Shown in pieces: positions 55,488 to 64,000 of a stretch of DNA of 64,000 bases (positions are counted from its first letter, which is position 1; the number at the start of each line of letters is the position of its first letter). This stretch comes from Roseiarcus sp963751165 (GTDB lineage Bacteria > Pseudomonadota > Alphaproteobacteria > Rhizobiales > Beijerinckiaceae). A program made the translations under genes and the position numbers. The stretch covers positions 184,449 through 248,448 of the forward strand of contig CAVVTP010000016.1 in the NCBI GenBank assembly GCA_963751165.1, written 5' to 3'. The notes below the pieces were generated by a model that was not told the DNA's origin, made no database searches, and saw only the letters and a program-made list of their open reading frames with translations.

Positions 55488-55574
55488 ATGATTGAACCGA
55501 TCTTCGGACTGATCGTGGCCGTCGGGCTCGGTCTCTATCTGCTGTACACCTTGCTTCGTCCCGAGAAATTCTGA
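55488..55574 (+). CDS. kdpF: K+-transporting ATPase subunit KdpF
   Basis: A 28-residue one-helix protein (IFGLIVAVGLGLYLLYTLLR then PEKF), the standard KdpF pattern. KdpF stabilises the KdpFABC complex in the membrane. ATG 55488 has GAGGAGG 6-9 bases upstream. kdpA begins 18 bases downstream. Confidence 0.93.
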   Translation: MIEPIFGLIVAVGLGLYLLYTLLRPEKF

Positions 55575-55592
55575 TTTTCGAGGATTTTTCCA

Positions 55593-57302
55593 ATGACCCT
55601 TGTCGGCTGGCTGCAGATCGCGTTGACGCTTGCGCTCGTGGTCATCTGCGCCATTCCCTTGAGCAGATTCATTGCGGGCGTCTACGCTGGCGAAAGAAAC
55701 TTTTTGACGCCGGTCGTCGGGCCGGTCGAGCGCGCCTTCTATCGGCTGGCGGGCGTCGACCCGGCGCGTGAGCAGGACTGGTTCGCCTATACGGTCGCAA
55801 TGATCGTCTTTTCCGTCGCCGGCTTCCTCTCGCTCTACGCCTTGCAGCGGCTGCAGAGCTTTCTGCCGCTAAACCCGCGCGGCTTCGACGCCGTCGCCCC
55901 CGATCTCGCTTTCAACACCTCTTCCAGCTTCATCACCAATACGAACTGGCAAAACTACGGCGGCGAGACGACGATGAGTCATCTCACCCAGATGCTCGGC
56001 CTCACCGTGCACAACTTCCTGTCGGCGGCGACGGGTCTCGCCATGGCGTTCGCTCTCGTGCGAGGATTTGCGCGCTCATCCGCCGCGACGGTCGGCAATT
56101 TCTGGGTCGATCTCACGCGGGTCACACTCTACATCCTCCTGCCGATCTCGATCGTCGGCGCACTCGTCTTCGTCGCCTTGGGCATGCCCCAGACCCTTGC
56201 CGGCGCCGTTGACGCGACCACGCTCGAGGGCGCTAGGCAGACGATTTCGATCGGGCCGGTCGCCAGTCAGGAGATCATCAAGGAGCTCGGCACCAACGGC
56301 GGCGGCTTCTTCAACGCCAACTCCGCCCACCCGTTCGAGAACCCCAACGCCTGGACCAATTTGCTCGAGATCTGGGCCCTGTTGCTGATACCGACGGCCT
56401 CCGTGCTCGCCTTCGGCCGCGTGGTCGGCGACGTGCGGCAGGGCTGGGCCATTCTCGCGGCGATGGCCGTCTTTCTCCTCGTCGGGCTCGCGGTCGTCTA
56501 CTGGTCGGAGGCTTCCGGCAATCCGATCCTTACCGCGCTGGGCGTCGATCCGTCGTCCGGCAACATGGAGGGCAAGGAGGTCCGCTTCGGCCAAGCGATG
56601 TCGAGCCTGTTCATCACGGGGACGACTGGCACCAGCACCGGCGCCGTCAACTCGATGATCGACTCCTTTATACCGTTCGGCGGACTCGTGCCGATGTTCA
56701 ACCTGCTAGCCGGATGCATCTGGCCGGGCGGCGTCGGAGCAGGCCTTTACGGCTTCCTGGTCGTCGCGATCATCGCAGTGTTCGTCGCGGGGCTGATGGT
56801 CGGCCGCACGCCCGAATATCTCGGCAAGAAGATCGAAGTGCGGGAGATGAAGTTCGCGATGCTCGCGGTGCTCATCTATCCGCTGATCGTGCTCGGTTTC
56901 ACGGGCGCATCCGTGCTGCTCCAGACGGCGCTCGACAGCCTCGGCAACAGCGGCCCGCACGGTCTGTCCGAAATCCTCTATCTCTTCGCCTCGGGCAACG
57001 CCAACAACGGCTCGGCTTTCGCCGGGATCAACGGCAACACGCTCTGGTTCAATACGACCGGCGGCCTCGCCATGCTGCTCGGCCGCTTCGCCTATGTCGT
57101 GCCGGTCCTGGCCATGGCGGGTTCGCTGGCGGCGAAGAAGAAGGTTCCGGCCTCGGCCGGCACCTTCCCGACCGACGGCCCGCTGTTCGTGGGGCTCTTG
57201 GTCGGCGTGATCGTTATTCTCTACCTCTTGCAGTACTTCCCCGCCCTGTCCCTCGGGCCGGTGGTCGAGCATTTCTTGATGCTCGGCGGCAAGACCTTCT
57301 GA
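55593..57302 (+). CDS. kdpA: K+-transporting ATPase subunit KdpA
   Basis: A 569-residue membrane protein that forms the K+ channel part of the high-affinity KdpFABC pump, with four pore loops related to Trk/Ktr. Blocks are FNTSSSFITNTNWQNYGGET near residue 107, ELGTNGGGFFNANSAHPFEN near 230, LFITGTTGTSTGAVNSMIDS near 338 and LYLFASGNANNGSAFAGING near 465. These carry the selectivity-filter glycines. Length is normal. It is 14 bases before kdpB. Confidence 0.96.
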   Translation: MTLVGWLQIALTLALVVICAIPLSRFIAGVYAGERNFLTPVVGPVERAFYRLAGVDPAREQDWFAYTVAMIVFSVAGFLSLYALQRLQSFLPLNPRGFDAVAPDLAFNTSSSFITNTNWQNYGGETTMSHLTQMLGLTVHNFLSAATGLAMAFALVRGFARSSAATVGNFWVDLTRVTLYILLPISIVGALVFVALGMPQTLAGAVDATTLEGARQTISIGPVASQEIIKELGTNGGGFFNANSAHPFENPNAWTNLLEIWALLLIPTASVLAFGRVVGDVRQGWAILAAMAVFLLVGLAVVYWSEASGNPILTALGVDPSSGNMEGKEVRFGQAMSSLFITGTTGTSTGAVNSMIDSFIPFGGLVPMFNLLAGCIWPGGVGAGLYGFLVVAIIAVFVAGLMVGRTPEYLGKKIEVREMKFAMLAVLIYPLIVLGFTGASVLLQTALDSLGNSGPHGLSEILYLFASGNANNGSAFAGINGNTLWFNTTGGLAMLLGRFAYVVPVLAMAGSLAAKKKVPASAGTFPTDGPLFVGLLVGVIVILYLLQYFPALSLGPVVEHFLMLGGKTF

Positions 57303-57316
57303 CGGGAGTCCGATCC

Positions 57317-59371
57317 ATGTCGAAGAAAACAAAGCCCCAAGGGCTGTTCGATCGCAAGATCATCGCGGCCGCAGCGGTCGACGCGGCGCGCAAGCTTGAT
57401 CCGCGGGCGCTGGCGAAGAATCCCGTCATCTTCGTGACCGAGGTAGTCTCGGCCCTCGTGACGCTGTTTTTCGTGCGGGATCTGATCGCACGCGACGGGG
57501 CCGCGTCCTTCACCGGACAGATCGCCGCCTGGCTCTGGTTCACGGTCCTGTTCGCCAATTTCGCCGAGGCGGTGGCGGAAGGGCGCGGAAAAGCGCAGGC
57601 CGACACCCTGCGCCGGGCGCGCACCGACACGATCGCCAGGCGCTACGTCGATCCTAAGAGGCTGGCCGGCCCGGTGCAGAGCGTCAACGCGCTCGACCTT
57701 CGCGCAGGCGACATCGTTCTGGTCGAAGCGGGCGAGCTCATCCCGAGCGACGGCGATATCGTCGAAGGCGTCGCTTCGGTCAACGAATTGGCGATCACCG
57801 GCGAATCCGCCCCCGTCATCCGCGAGGCCGGCGGCGACCGATCGGCCGTCACCGGCGGAACGACGGTGCTGTCCGACTTCATCAAGGTCCGAATCACGGC
57901 CTCTCCGGGCTCGACCTTCATCGATCGCATGATCGCGCTCGTCGAAGGGGCCGAGCGCCAGAAGACCCCGAACGAGCTGGCGCTGTCGATCCTGCTGTCG
58001 GGACTGACCATCATCTTCCTGATCGTCTGTGTCACGCTGTGGCCGATCGCGAAATATTCGGGAACGGTTCTGTCGGCGACGGTGCTGATCGCTCTTCTCG
58101 TCTGTCTCATTCCGACGACGATCGGCGGCCTCCTGTCGGCGATCGGCATCGCCGGCATGGACAGGCTGATCCGCTTCAACGTCATCGCGACTTCGGGCCG
58201 TGCGGTCGAGGCGGCGGGCGACGTGGATACGCTGCTTCTCGACAAGACGGGCACGATCACCTTCGGCAACCGCATGGCGACCGAGTTCATTCCCGTCCCC
58301 GGCGTCACCACGAAGGAGGTCGCCGCGGCGGCATTGGCCTCGAGCCTTGCGGACGAAACGCCGGAGGGCCGTTCGATCGTCGCGCTCGCCAGGGGAGACC
58401 ACGGCATCCCGGAACCGAAATTCGACCCGGCATGTACGAGCGAGGTGCCGTTCTCCGCCCAGACGCGGATCTCCGGCGTCGATGTCGCTGGCCGGTCGAT
58501 CCGCAAAGGAGCCGTCGATTCGATCCTGCGCTATCTCAAGACCACCCTGGACAAGGCGCCGTCCGAGTTCCGACTCGTCGTCGAGCGCATCGGAATGTCG
58601 GGCGGCACGCCGCTCGCGGTAGCCGACAAGGGAATCCTTCTCGGCGTCATCCATCTGAAGGACGTTGTAAAGCCCGGAATCAAGGAACGCTTTGCCGCCC
58701 TGCGCGCCATGGGGATTCGCACTGTCATGGTCACGGGCGACAATCCGGTCACCGCCGCTGCGATCGCCTCCGAAGCGGGCGTCGACGACTTCCTCGCCGA
58801 GGCCACGCCGGAGGACAAGCTCGCCTACATCCGCAAGGAGCAGTCCGGCGGCCGGCTGATCGCCATGTGCGGCGACGGCACCAACGACGCGCCGGCGCTC
58901 GCCCAGGCCGACGTCGGCGTCGCGATGCAGACCGGCACGCAGGCCGCCCACGAGGCGGGCAACATGGTCGACCTCGACTCCAACCCGACGAAGCTCATCG
59001 AGATCGTCGAGATCGGCAAGCAGCTCCTCATGACGCGCGGATCGCTGACGACCTTCTCCATCGCCAATGACGTCGCGAAATATTTCGCCATCCTGCCTGC
59101 GATGTTCCTCGCGACCTATCCGGCGCTGGGCGCGCTCAATGTCATGCGGCTCGCCTCGCCCCAGTCGGCGATTCTGTCGGCCGTCATCTTCAACGCGCTC
59201 ATCATCATCGCGCTGATTCCGCTGGCGCTGAAGGGCGTCGCCTATCGGCCTGTCGGCGCGGCGGCCCTTCTACGGCGCAACCTGCTCGTCTACGGCGTCG
59301 GCGGACTCGTGGCGCCGTTCATCGGCATCAAGGCGATCGACCTCGTCGTCGCAGCCTTGCATCTGGCTTGA
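57317..59371 (+). CDS. kdpB: K+-transporting ATPase subunit KdpB
   Basis: A 684-residue P-type ATPase that powers K+ uptake. The phosphorylated aspartate is in LLLDKTGTITFGNR near residue 310. The actuator loop is NELAITGESAPVIREAG near 160, the hinge motif is MVTGDNPVTAAAIA near 472, and the Mg site is AMCGDGTNDAPALAQADVGV near 518. ATG 57317 follows GGGAG. There is no sign of kdpD or kdpE downstream of kdpC, where they often lie. Confidence 0.96.
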   Translation: MSKKTKPQGLFDRKIIAAAAVDAARKLDPRALAKNPVIFVTEVVSALVTLFFVRDLIARDGAASFTGQIAAWLWFTVLFANFAEAVAEGRGKAQADTLRRARTDTIARRYVDPKRLAGPVQSVNALDLRAGDIVLVEAGELIPSDGDIVEGVASVNELAITGESAPVIREAGGDRSAVTGGTTVLSDFIKVRITASPGSTFIDRMIALVEGAERQKTPNELALSILLSGLTIIFLIVCVTLWPIAKYSGTVLSATVLIALLVCLIPTTIGGLLSAIGIAGMDRLIRFNVIATSGRAVEAAGDVDTLLLDKTGTITFGNRMATEFIPVPGVTTKEVAAAALASSLADETPEGRSIVALARGDHGIPEPKFDPACTSEVPFSAQTRISGVDVAGRSIRKGAVDSILRYLKTTLDKAPSEFRLVVERIGMSGGTPLAVADKGILLGVIHLKDVVKPGIKERFAALRAMGIRTVMVTGDNPVTAAAIASEAGVDDFLAEATPEDKLAYIRKEQSGGRLIAMCGDGTNDAPALAQADVGVAMQTGTQAAHEAGNMVDLDSNPTKLIEIVEIGKQLLMTRGSLTTFSIANDVAKYFAILPAMFLATYPALGALNVMRLASPQSAILSAVIFNALIIIALIPLALKGVAYRPVGAAALLRRNLLVYGVGGLVAPFIGIKAIDLVVAALHLA

Positions 59372-59388
59372 TTCTCGGGAGTTCATCG

Positions 59389-59994
59389 ATGCTCCAACAC
59401 ATCCGTCCGGCGGTCGTGTTGCTGACCCTGTTCAGTGTGCTGACCGGCCTCGTCTATCCGCTGGCGATTACGGGGATCGCGCAACTCGCGATGCCAGGGA
59501 ACGCCGACGGCAGCCTCATCGAAAAGAACGGCGTCGTCGTCGGCTCGGCTTTGATCGGGCAGAACTTCAAGAGCGACCGCTATTTCCATCCGCGGCCCTC
59601 GGCGACCAATGAGCCGGACCCCAAAGATCCGTCGAAAACGATCGATGACCCCTACAACGCCGCCAATTCGTCCGGCTCCAACCTCGGCCCGACCTCGAAG
59701 GCGCTCGTCGACCGGGTGAAGGCCGGCGTCGAGGCGTGGCGGGTGACGGCGGGCGCCGGGCCCGTTCCGGCGGACGCCGTGACGACCTCGGCCTCGGGCC
59801 TCGACCCGGACGTTTCGCCCCAGACCGCGCTCGCGCAAGTTGCTTCCGTGGCCAAGGCGCGCGGCCTCGACGAGGGTCAGGTGCGGGCGCTGGTCGAATC
59901 CTCGGTCGAAGGCCGCGCTCTTGGACTGATCGGCGAGCCCCGGGTCAACATCTTGCGGCTGAACCTGGCTCTGGATCAACTGAAGTCGTCTTAG
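59389..59994 (+). CDS. kdpC: K+-transporting ATPase subunit KdpC
   Basis: A 201-residue protein with one N-terminal helix (AVVLLTLFSVLTGLVYPLAI) and a periplasmic domain. KdpC assembles the pump. Family blocks are GSALIGQNFKSDRYFHPRPS near residue 52, AANSSGSNLGPTSKALVDRV near 93, and DAVTTSASGLDPDVSPQTA, near 133, and the end VNILRLNLALDQL. ATG 59389 follows kdpB by 17 bases. A GGGCGCGCGCCC palindrome at 60003-60014 and a T7 run about 30 bases later follow the gene, weak terminator material. Confidence 0.94.
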   Translation: MLQHIRPAVVLLTLFSVLTGLVYPLAITGIAQLAMPGNADGSLIEKNGVVVGSALIGQNFKSDRYFHPRPSATNEPDPKDPSKTIDDPYNAANSSGSNLGPTSKALVDRVKAGVEAWRVTAGAGPVPADAVTTSASGLDPDVSPQTALAQVASVAKARGLDEGQVRALVESSVEGRALGLIGEPRVNILRLNLALDQLKSS

Positions 59995-60235
59995 CCGCCG
60001 ACGGGCGCGCGCCCTCGCCGTCGAGCGCATCCCCTGCCGCATTTTTTTGTCCGCGGGGCTGGCGGCGCCGCTGAGAAACGCTGTGCGGCCACGAGGCCGC
60101 TGAGCCGCCTCGCCGTGGTGAGCAGCGGCGCCGCCTGGGCGCTTACGAAATCCTTGCACGGAGAGGTGATTTCCACATCGATCGCTTACGCAGCCAGGGT
60201 TTAGGTCCAAGCAAGGGAAAATACGGAGTGGTTTC

Positions 60236-60409
60236 ATGCGAAGGTTTCTGCCTGACGGAGCCGTCGACCAACTGAACGCTCGAACTCTGGATCACGGGTT
60301 CGACGGCCAGGCGCCGTCGCCTGCGAGCGTGCTTGCCCGATTTGGGGTGCTGCTGTTGGTTGCGCTCTGCTTTGGATTGGCCGCGCAGCTTCTGGTCGGC
60401 GCGCCGTAG
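60236..60409 (+). CDS. 57-aa small membrane protein
   Basis: ATG 60236 has GGAG about 8 bases upstream. The product has a polar N-terminus (RRFLPDGAVDQLNARTLDHG) and one C-terminal helix (VLARFGVLLLVALCFGLAAQ). It follows kdpC by 241 bases on the same strand. I do not recognise a family. Tail-anchored small proteins beside ion pumps can be regulators; no direct evidence here. Confidence 0.5.
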   Translation: MRRFLPDGAVDQLNARTLDHGFDGQAPSPASVLARFGVLLLVALCFGLAAQLLVGAP

Positions 60410-60498
60410 CTCATGATCGGCGCGAACGCTCGCATAGGCGCTGCAGGACCCCTGCCGCGTTCGCGGTCGGCGCGCCCGGCTGCAGCCGAAGCTTCGCC

Positions 60499-60645
60499 AT
60501 GAAACCCCTTTCAGTCCTGTTCTGGGGCCTCGTTCTCGCCACGGCGGGCGTCAGCTACCGCTGGGGCAGCATGGCCGGCCTGGTCTTTTTCATCTTCACG
60601 TTGATGATGGGCGCGGTCGCTGCTTCTCATTGGGCGCTGCAATGA
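60499..60645 (+). CDS. 48-aa small membrane protein
   Basis: An ATG frame of 48 codons with two hydrophobic segments (LSVLFWGLVLATAGV; GLVFFIFTLMMGAVAA) split by SYRWGSM. The ribosome binding site is weak (CGAAGC). The composition is clearly that of a membrane hairpin, which is unlikely by chance in GC-rich DNA. It lies 89 bases after the previous small gene. Family unknown. Confidence 0.45.
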   Translation: MKPLSVLFWGLVLATAGVSYRWGSMAGLVFFIFTLMMGAVAASHWALQ

Positions 60646-60890
60646 CCGGCCGCGATCGGCGAAGGAATGAAGTCGCTGGATCGCTTCGAAAGGTTTCCGA
60701 TCCCGTCACCTTCCCCTTTCCCGGCCCTTCGCCTGACGCAACCCCGCGCCGTCGCAGCTCGGGGAAAAACATTTCCGTATGAACCCAATCTTACAAAACG
60801 AACAAAGTCTCGCCGTTAATTTGTCGCATACTTCATAACGAGCTGAATATAAACGGCTCTCAGTGTCATCGAAATGTCAAGGAGGAAGAC

Positions 60891-61175
60891 ATGACCGCCT
60901 CCCGCAGGCTGTCGTTCGCCCTGGGACTCGCGCTCGCAATCCCGGCCGCCGCCTATGCCTATGATGGCGTTTCGCCGCCGAGCCATCATCACAGCCGACC
61001 GCATCATCGGATGGTCGCTTATGGCGCCGCGGCGCCAGCCTTCGTGTCCGCGTCCGTTCCGAGCGTCGGGTTCTGGCCACCGTCCTACACGCCCGCGCGC
61101 AGGCAGCTCGAAATCGAGGGATTGACCCGCAATCCGGACGATTGTGCGAAGTACGGCTGCATCGGCAACAACTGA
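60891..61175 (+). CDS. Secreted His-rich small protein, 94 aa
   Basis: ATG 60891 follows AAGGAGG at ideal spacing. A Sec signal peptide (LSFALGLALAIPAAAYAYD) is followed by SHHHSRPHHR, a histidine cluster, then proline- and aromatic-rich residues and NPDDCAKYGCIGNN with two cysteines near the end. It would be periplasmic or secreted and could bind metal. No paralogue is near. Small proteins of this layout are common in Bradyrhizobium relatives, with no known function. Confidence 0.65.
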   Translation: MTASRRLSFALGLALAIPAAAYAYDGVSPPSHHHSRPHHRMVAYGAAAPAFVSASVPSVGFWPPSYTPARRQLEIEGLTRNPDDCAKYGCIGNN

Positions 61176-61498
61176 GGCGCTTCGCTTTCGGGGGCGAGCG
61201 CACGGCGTCCTTGAAGGCCGTGCCGCGCGCCGATCTTCGCCCGGGGTGAGGCGGGAGGCGAGACGTTCGAACTCCCTCGCCGGCTCTGGCGCGGGGTGGG
61301 GAAACGGTGGAGGCGGCGGATCGACGACATGGGCATGAGGGCGCTCGTGCTCGCCTCGAACACGGCCGAACCCGAGTCGGAAGGTCTGCCGCAAGATTAG
61401 GGCCTCGCCATTCGGTGAACGCCGGTTTAATTTGGGTGACCGTGCGCAGGATGGGCGAGCTCTCGCATCGCCGGCGCTCCGGGCTGGGAGGGATAACA

Positions 61499-63442
61499 AT
61501 GCAACAGGACGCGTCGCCGCCGGCGATGAGCGGCGAGCCGAAGCCGCCGACCCAGCACACGCTCGATTTCAACGCGCTCTATCGGCAGAGCCTGCCCTTC
61601 GGGGCCAATCAGGACTTCGAGGACGCACGGCGGGGCCTCATCGCCTCGCTGCCCGAACCGGTCGTCATCCGCAACGCTGACGGCGCTCCTGTCTGGGACC
61701 TCAACCAGTACGCGTTCATCGGCGTCGACGAAAAGGACGACGCGCCGGACACTGTCAATCCGAGCCTCTGGCGCATCGCCAAGCTCAACATGATCCACGG
61801 CCTCTTCGAAGTCGTGGACGGCGTCTGGCAGGCGCGCGGCTACGACCTGTCGGTGATGACGATTCTGCGCTCGAACACCGGCTACATCGTCATCGACCCT
61901 CTGATTTCGGCGGAATGCTCGGCGACCGTGTGGCGCGAACTCGTCGTCCCGAGGCTCGGCGACAGGCCGGTCGTCGCCGTCATCTACACCCACAGCCACG
62001 TCGACCACTTCGGCGGCGTGCGCGGGATCGTCTCCCAGGAGGACATCGACGCCGGCAAGGTCAAGATTCTGGCGCCGGCCCATTTCACCGAAGCGGCGAT
62101 CGGCGAAAACGTCATCGCCGGCAATGCGATGAGCCGCCGTGCGAGCTACATGTACGGCAATCTGCTGCCTAAGAGCGCCGCGGGCCAGGTCGACGGCGGC
62201 CTCGGCAAGACGACCTCGGCCGGCTCGGTCGGCCTCGCCCTGCCGACCGATTTTGCGACCACGACCGGCGAGACGATCACGATCGACGGGATCGACATCC
62301 ATGTGCTGATGGCGCCGGAGTCGGAGGCGCCAGCGGAATTCATGTTCTACCTGCCGAAGTTCAAGGCCTTCTGCGCGGCCGAGGACGCGACCCATACGCT
62401 GCACAATCTCTACACCCTTCGCGGCGCGAAGATGCGCGACGGCCTCTTGTGGTCGAAGTACCTTCAGGCTGCGCTCGACATGTTCGGACCGGACATCGAA
62501 GTCGTGTTCGCCTCCCATCACTGGCCGACCTGGGGCAACGACAGAGCGATCGCCTTTCTCAAGGCCCAGCGCGACACCTATCGATATCTCCACGATCAGG
62601 TCATGCGCATGGCCAACGGCGGCATGACGCCGAAGGAGATCGGCGAGGTGATCCGCCTGCCGAAAAACCTTGCCACGCAATGGGCCTGCCGCAGCTATTA
62701 CGGCTCGGTGTATCACGACGCCGTCGCCCAATATAACTTGCGGCTCGGTTTCTTCGACGGCGTGCCCGCGACTCTCCACCAGCACACGCCCGTCGAAGCC
62801 GGGCGACGCTATGTCGAATTCATGGGCGGCGCCGACAACGTTCTGCGCAAGGCGAAGGAGTCCTACGATCGGGGGGATTACCGCTGGGTCGCCGAGGTCG
62901 TGAACCATGTCGTGTTCGCGGACGGAAGCAATGTCGCTGCCAGGCAGCTTCTCGCGGACGCCTACGAGCAGCTCGGCTATCAGGCCGAATCCGGGCCGTG
63001 GCGCAATTTCTATCTGACAGGCGCGCAGGAGCTCAGGCGCGGCGTCTCCAAGCTGCCGGCGGCGAATGTCGCGAGCCCCGACATCATGAGCGCCATGCCG
63101 CTCGACATGATCTTCGATTATCTCGGCGTGCGGCTCAACGGAGACCGCGCCGCCGGCAAGACCGTCGACTTCAACATCGAGCTCACCGATACGAACGACA
63201 AATACGTGCTCGGCGTCGAGAACAGCGCGATCCACTATTCCAAAGGCAAGCTGCTCGCCAATCCCGACGCGTCGCTGACCACCACGCGGGCGGCCTTCAA
63301 CCAGGTGATCACCGGCCGCGCGACCTTCGAGAAGCTGATCGTCGAAGGCAAGGCGAAGCTTGGCGGCGACCCCAGGAAGTTCGCCGAGTTCTTTTCGTGG
63401 CTCGACAGCTTCGAGTTCTGGTTTGACATCGTGACGGCGTAG
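61499..63442 (+). CDS. Alkyl sulfatase (SdsA/BDS1-type metallo-beta-lactamase fold)
   Basis: A 647-residue alkylsulfatase. These hydrolyse linear alkyl sulfates such as SDS to the alcohol. The metal site is YTHSHVDHFGG with H165, H167, D169 and H170. FCAAEDATHTLHNLYTLRGA and FASHHWPTWGN hold later ligands. The alkylsulfatase dimerisation domain (VEFMGGADNVLRKAKESYDR) and C-terminal SCP2-like domain (LGVRLNGDRAAGKTVDFNIE; AAFNQVITGRATFEKLIVEG) follow. ATG 61499 has GGGAGG upstream. Unlike secreted SdsA1, no signal peptide is seen, so it is probably cytosolic. Confidence 0.9.
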   Translation: MQQDASPPAMSGEPKPPTQHTLDFNALYRQSLPFGANQDFEDARRGLIASLPEPVVIRNADGAPVWDLNQYAFIGVDEKDDAPDTVNPSLWRIAKLNMIHGLFEVVDGVWQARGYDLSVMTILRSNTGYIVIDPLISAECSATVWRELVVPRLGDRPVVAVIYTHSHVDHFGGVRGIVSQEDIDAGKVKILAPAHFTEAAIGENVIAGNAMSRRASYMYGNLLPKSAAGQVDGGLGKTTSAGSVGLALPTDFATTTGETITIDGIDIHVLMAPESEAPAEFMFYLPKFKAFCAAEDATHTLHNLYTLRGAKMRDGLLWSKYLQAALDMFGPDIEVVFASHHWPTWGNDRAIAFLKAQRDTYRYLHDQVMRMANGGMTPKEIGEVIRLPKNLATQWACRSYYGSVYHDAVAQYNLRLGFFDGVPATLHQHTPVEAGRRYVEFMGGADNVLRKAKESYDRGDYRWVAEVVNHVVFADGSNVAARQLLADAYEQLGYQAESGPWRNFYLTGAQELRRGVSKLPAANVASPDIMSAMPLDMIFDYLGVRLNGDRAAGKTVDFNIELTDTNDKYVLGVENSAIHYSKGKLLANPDASLTTTRAAFNQVITGRATFEKLIVEGKAKLGGDPRKFAEFFSWLDSFEFWFDIVTA

Positions 63443-63444
63443 AG

Positions 63445-63984
63445 ATGTGCGCGATCTGCGACCTCGACATCGACTTCGGCGTCGAGCATCCGATGACGCT
63501 CTCGGTCGCCGTCGCAACCAGGCAGGCGATCGAGGCGGGCCTCCTGGCCGCGCCGGACGCCGAGGAGGGCGCGGTCGGAATCATGAAGCAGCGGCTGAAG
63601 GCGGTCGCGGCGCTGACAGCCGTGCAGAAGCGGCTCGAACAGACGCTGACCCGGGAGGCCATGTCGGCGCTGCCCGACTTCTTCGTTCTCGTCATCGAAA
63701 GTGGAACCTGGGGTTTCTTTCGTCCGACGCTTGCCGGCTTCGATCCGAACATCCGCCCCGAGGCGCCGCGCCTGACGGCCGAAGATCCAAGGGAGCGCGA
63801 TGCGGTCGTGATCCTCTCGGAGGCCGCGGCGCGGCGGATTTCCGCCGGCGAGCTGCCGTTTGCTGATGCTGCCGGCCGAGGCCTCGTCGTCGTCGATGCA
63901 GATCACGAGCGGCGCGAGGCGCTGACCGCGGCGTGGCGGGCGGCCTACCCGCAAGTCGGCTTCAGCCGCTTTGTCTGCGCCTGA
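63445..63984 (+). CDS. Hypothetical protein, 179 aa
   Basis: Starts 2 bases after the alkyl sulfatase stop, so it is probably cotranscribed. The N-terminus MCAICDLDIDFGVEHPMTLS has a CxxC. A middle part reads SALPDFFVLVIESGTWGFFR, and the end AAYPQVGFSRFVCA returns a cysteine. It could be a small partner or regulator of the sulfatase. No known domain is recognised. Confidence 0.65.
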   Translation: MCAICDLDIDFGVEHPMTLSVAVATRQAIEAGLLAAPDAEEGAVGIMKQRLKAVAALTAVQKRLEQTLTREAMSALPDFFVLVIESGTWGFFRPTLAGFDPNIRPEAPRLTAEDPRERDAVVILSEAAARRISAGELPFADAAGRGLVVVDADHERREALTAAWRAAYPQVGFSRFVCA

Positions 63985-64000
63985 AGGCGTTCGCCCGTCC

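Noticed and set aside
59995..60060. Intrinsic terminator after kdpC
   Set aside because: The GGGCGCGCGCCC palindrome and the T run are about 30 bases apart, so they do not form one terminator.

Overview
The window is a GC-rich alphaproteobacterial chromosome segment, most likely Hyphomicrobiales (Rhizobiales) of a Beijerinckiaceae/Rhodoblastus-like kind. That placement is an inference. It rests on fabA-fabB-fabI in one operon, hopanoid lipid transport genes (HpnL-like, HpnM, HpnN, MlaA), two late bacteriochlorophyll genes (bciA, bchG), a ceramide-type glucosyltransferase, a DUF2865 protein and [NiFe]-hydrogenase maturation genes including hypX. No rRNA, tRNA or CRISPR array was seen.

Layout. 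(1) 1-3.9 kb: a divergent acyl-CoA ligase fragment and MarR regulator, two small hypotheticals, an FAD-linked D-lactate/glycolate-type dehydrogenase and sufE. (2) 4.1-7.9 kb: fabA-fabB-fabI, then holA. (3) 8.4-16.0 kb: a PAPS-type sulfotransferase and hopanoid/phospholipid trafficking genes (HpnL-like, mlaA, hpnN, hpnM). A ~450 bp block made of the 3' end of holA plus downstream DNA recurs right after hpnM as a shortened copy. (4) 16.5-20.2 kb: bciA, a membrane alpha/beta hydrolase and a frameshifted bchG with a TGT-N12-ACA PpsR/CrtJ-type operator upstream. (5) 20.6-23.1 kb: an IS1634-like element beside a decayed hydroxyacid dehydrogenase, then recF and yqgE. (6) 25.4-39.5 kb: an exopolysaccharide locus with a chain-length determinant, O-antigen-type polymerase, glycosyltransferases, flippase, TylF-type methyltransferase, acyltransferase and three secreted repeat or beta-helix proteins. 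(7) 39.9-46.0 kb: BON protein, GT21 glucosyltransferase, gltX, DUF2865, xseA. (8) 46.6-53.9 kb: hypB-hypF-hypC-hypD-hypX-hypE in tight order. (9) 54.0-64.0 kb: an EpsD-like PPIase lipoprotein, a small membrane ORF plus kdpFABC, small membrane or secreted peptides and an alkyl sulfatase.

How the parts fit. HpnN is an inner-membrane hopanoid exporter. HpnM and MlaA resemble periplasmic and outer-membrane parts of Mla-type lipid traffic. BciA and BchG act late in bacteriochlorophyll synthesis, so photosynthetic membrane and hopanoid functions sit side by side here. The hyp genes would mature hydrogenases whose structural genes lie outside the window. HypX suggests aerobic CO-ligand supply.

Caution on frames. 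At least eleven otherwise well-conserved genes contain one single-base frameshift (one of them two). Most are doublings of one base, and nine of the genes lie between 19.8 and 35.8 kb. One hits xseA and one hits hypB. Unpolished sequence is a likely cause, so those genes should not be taken as truly dead without checking.
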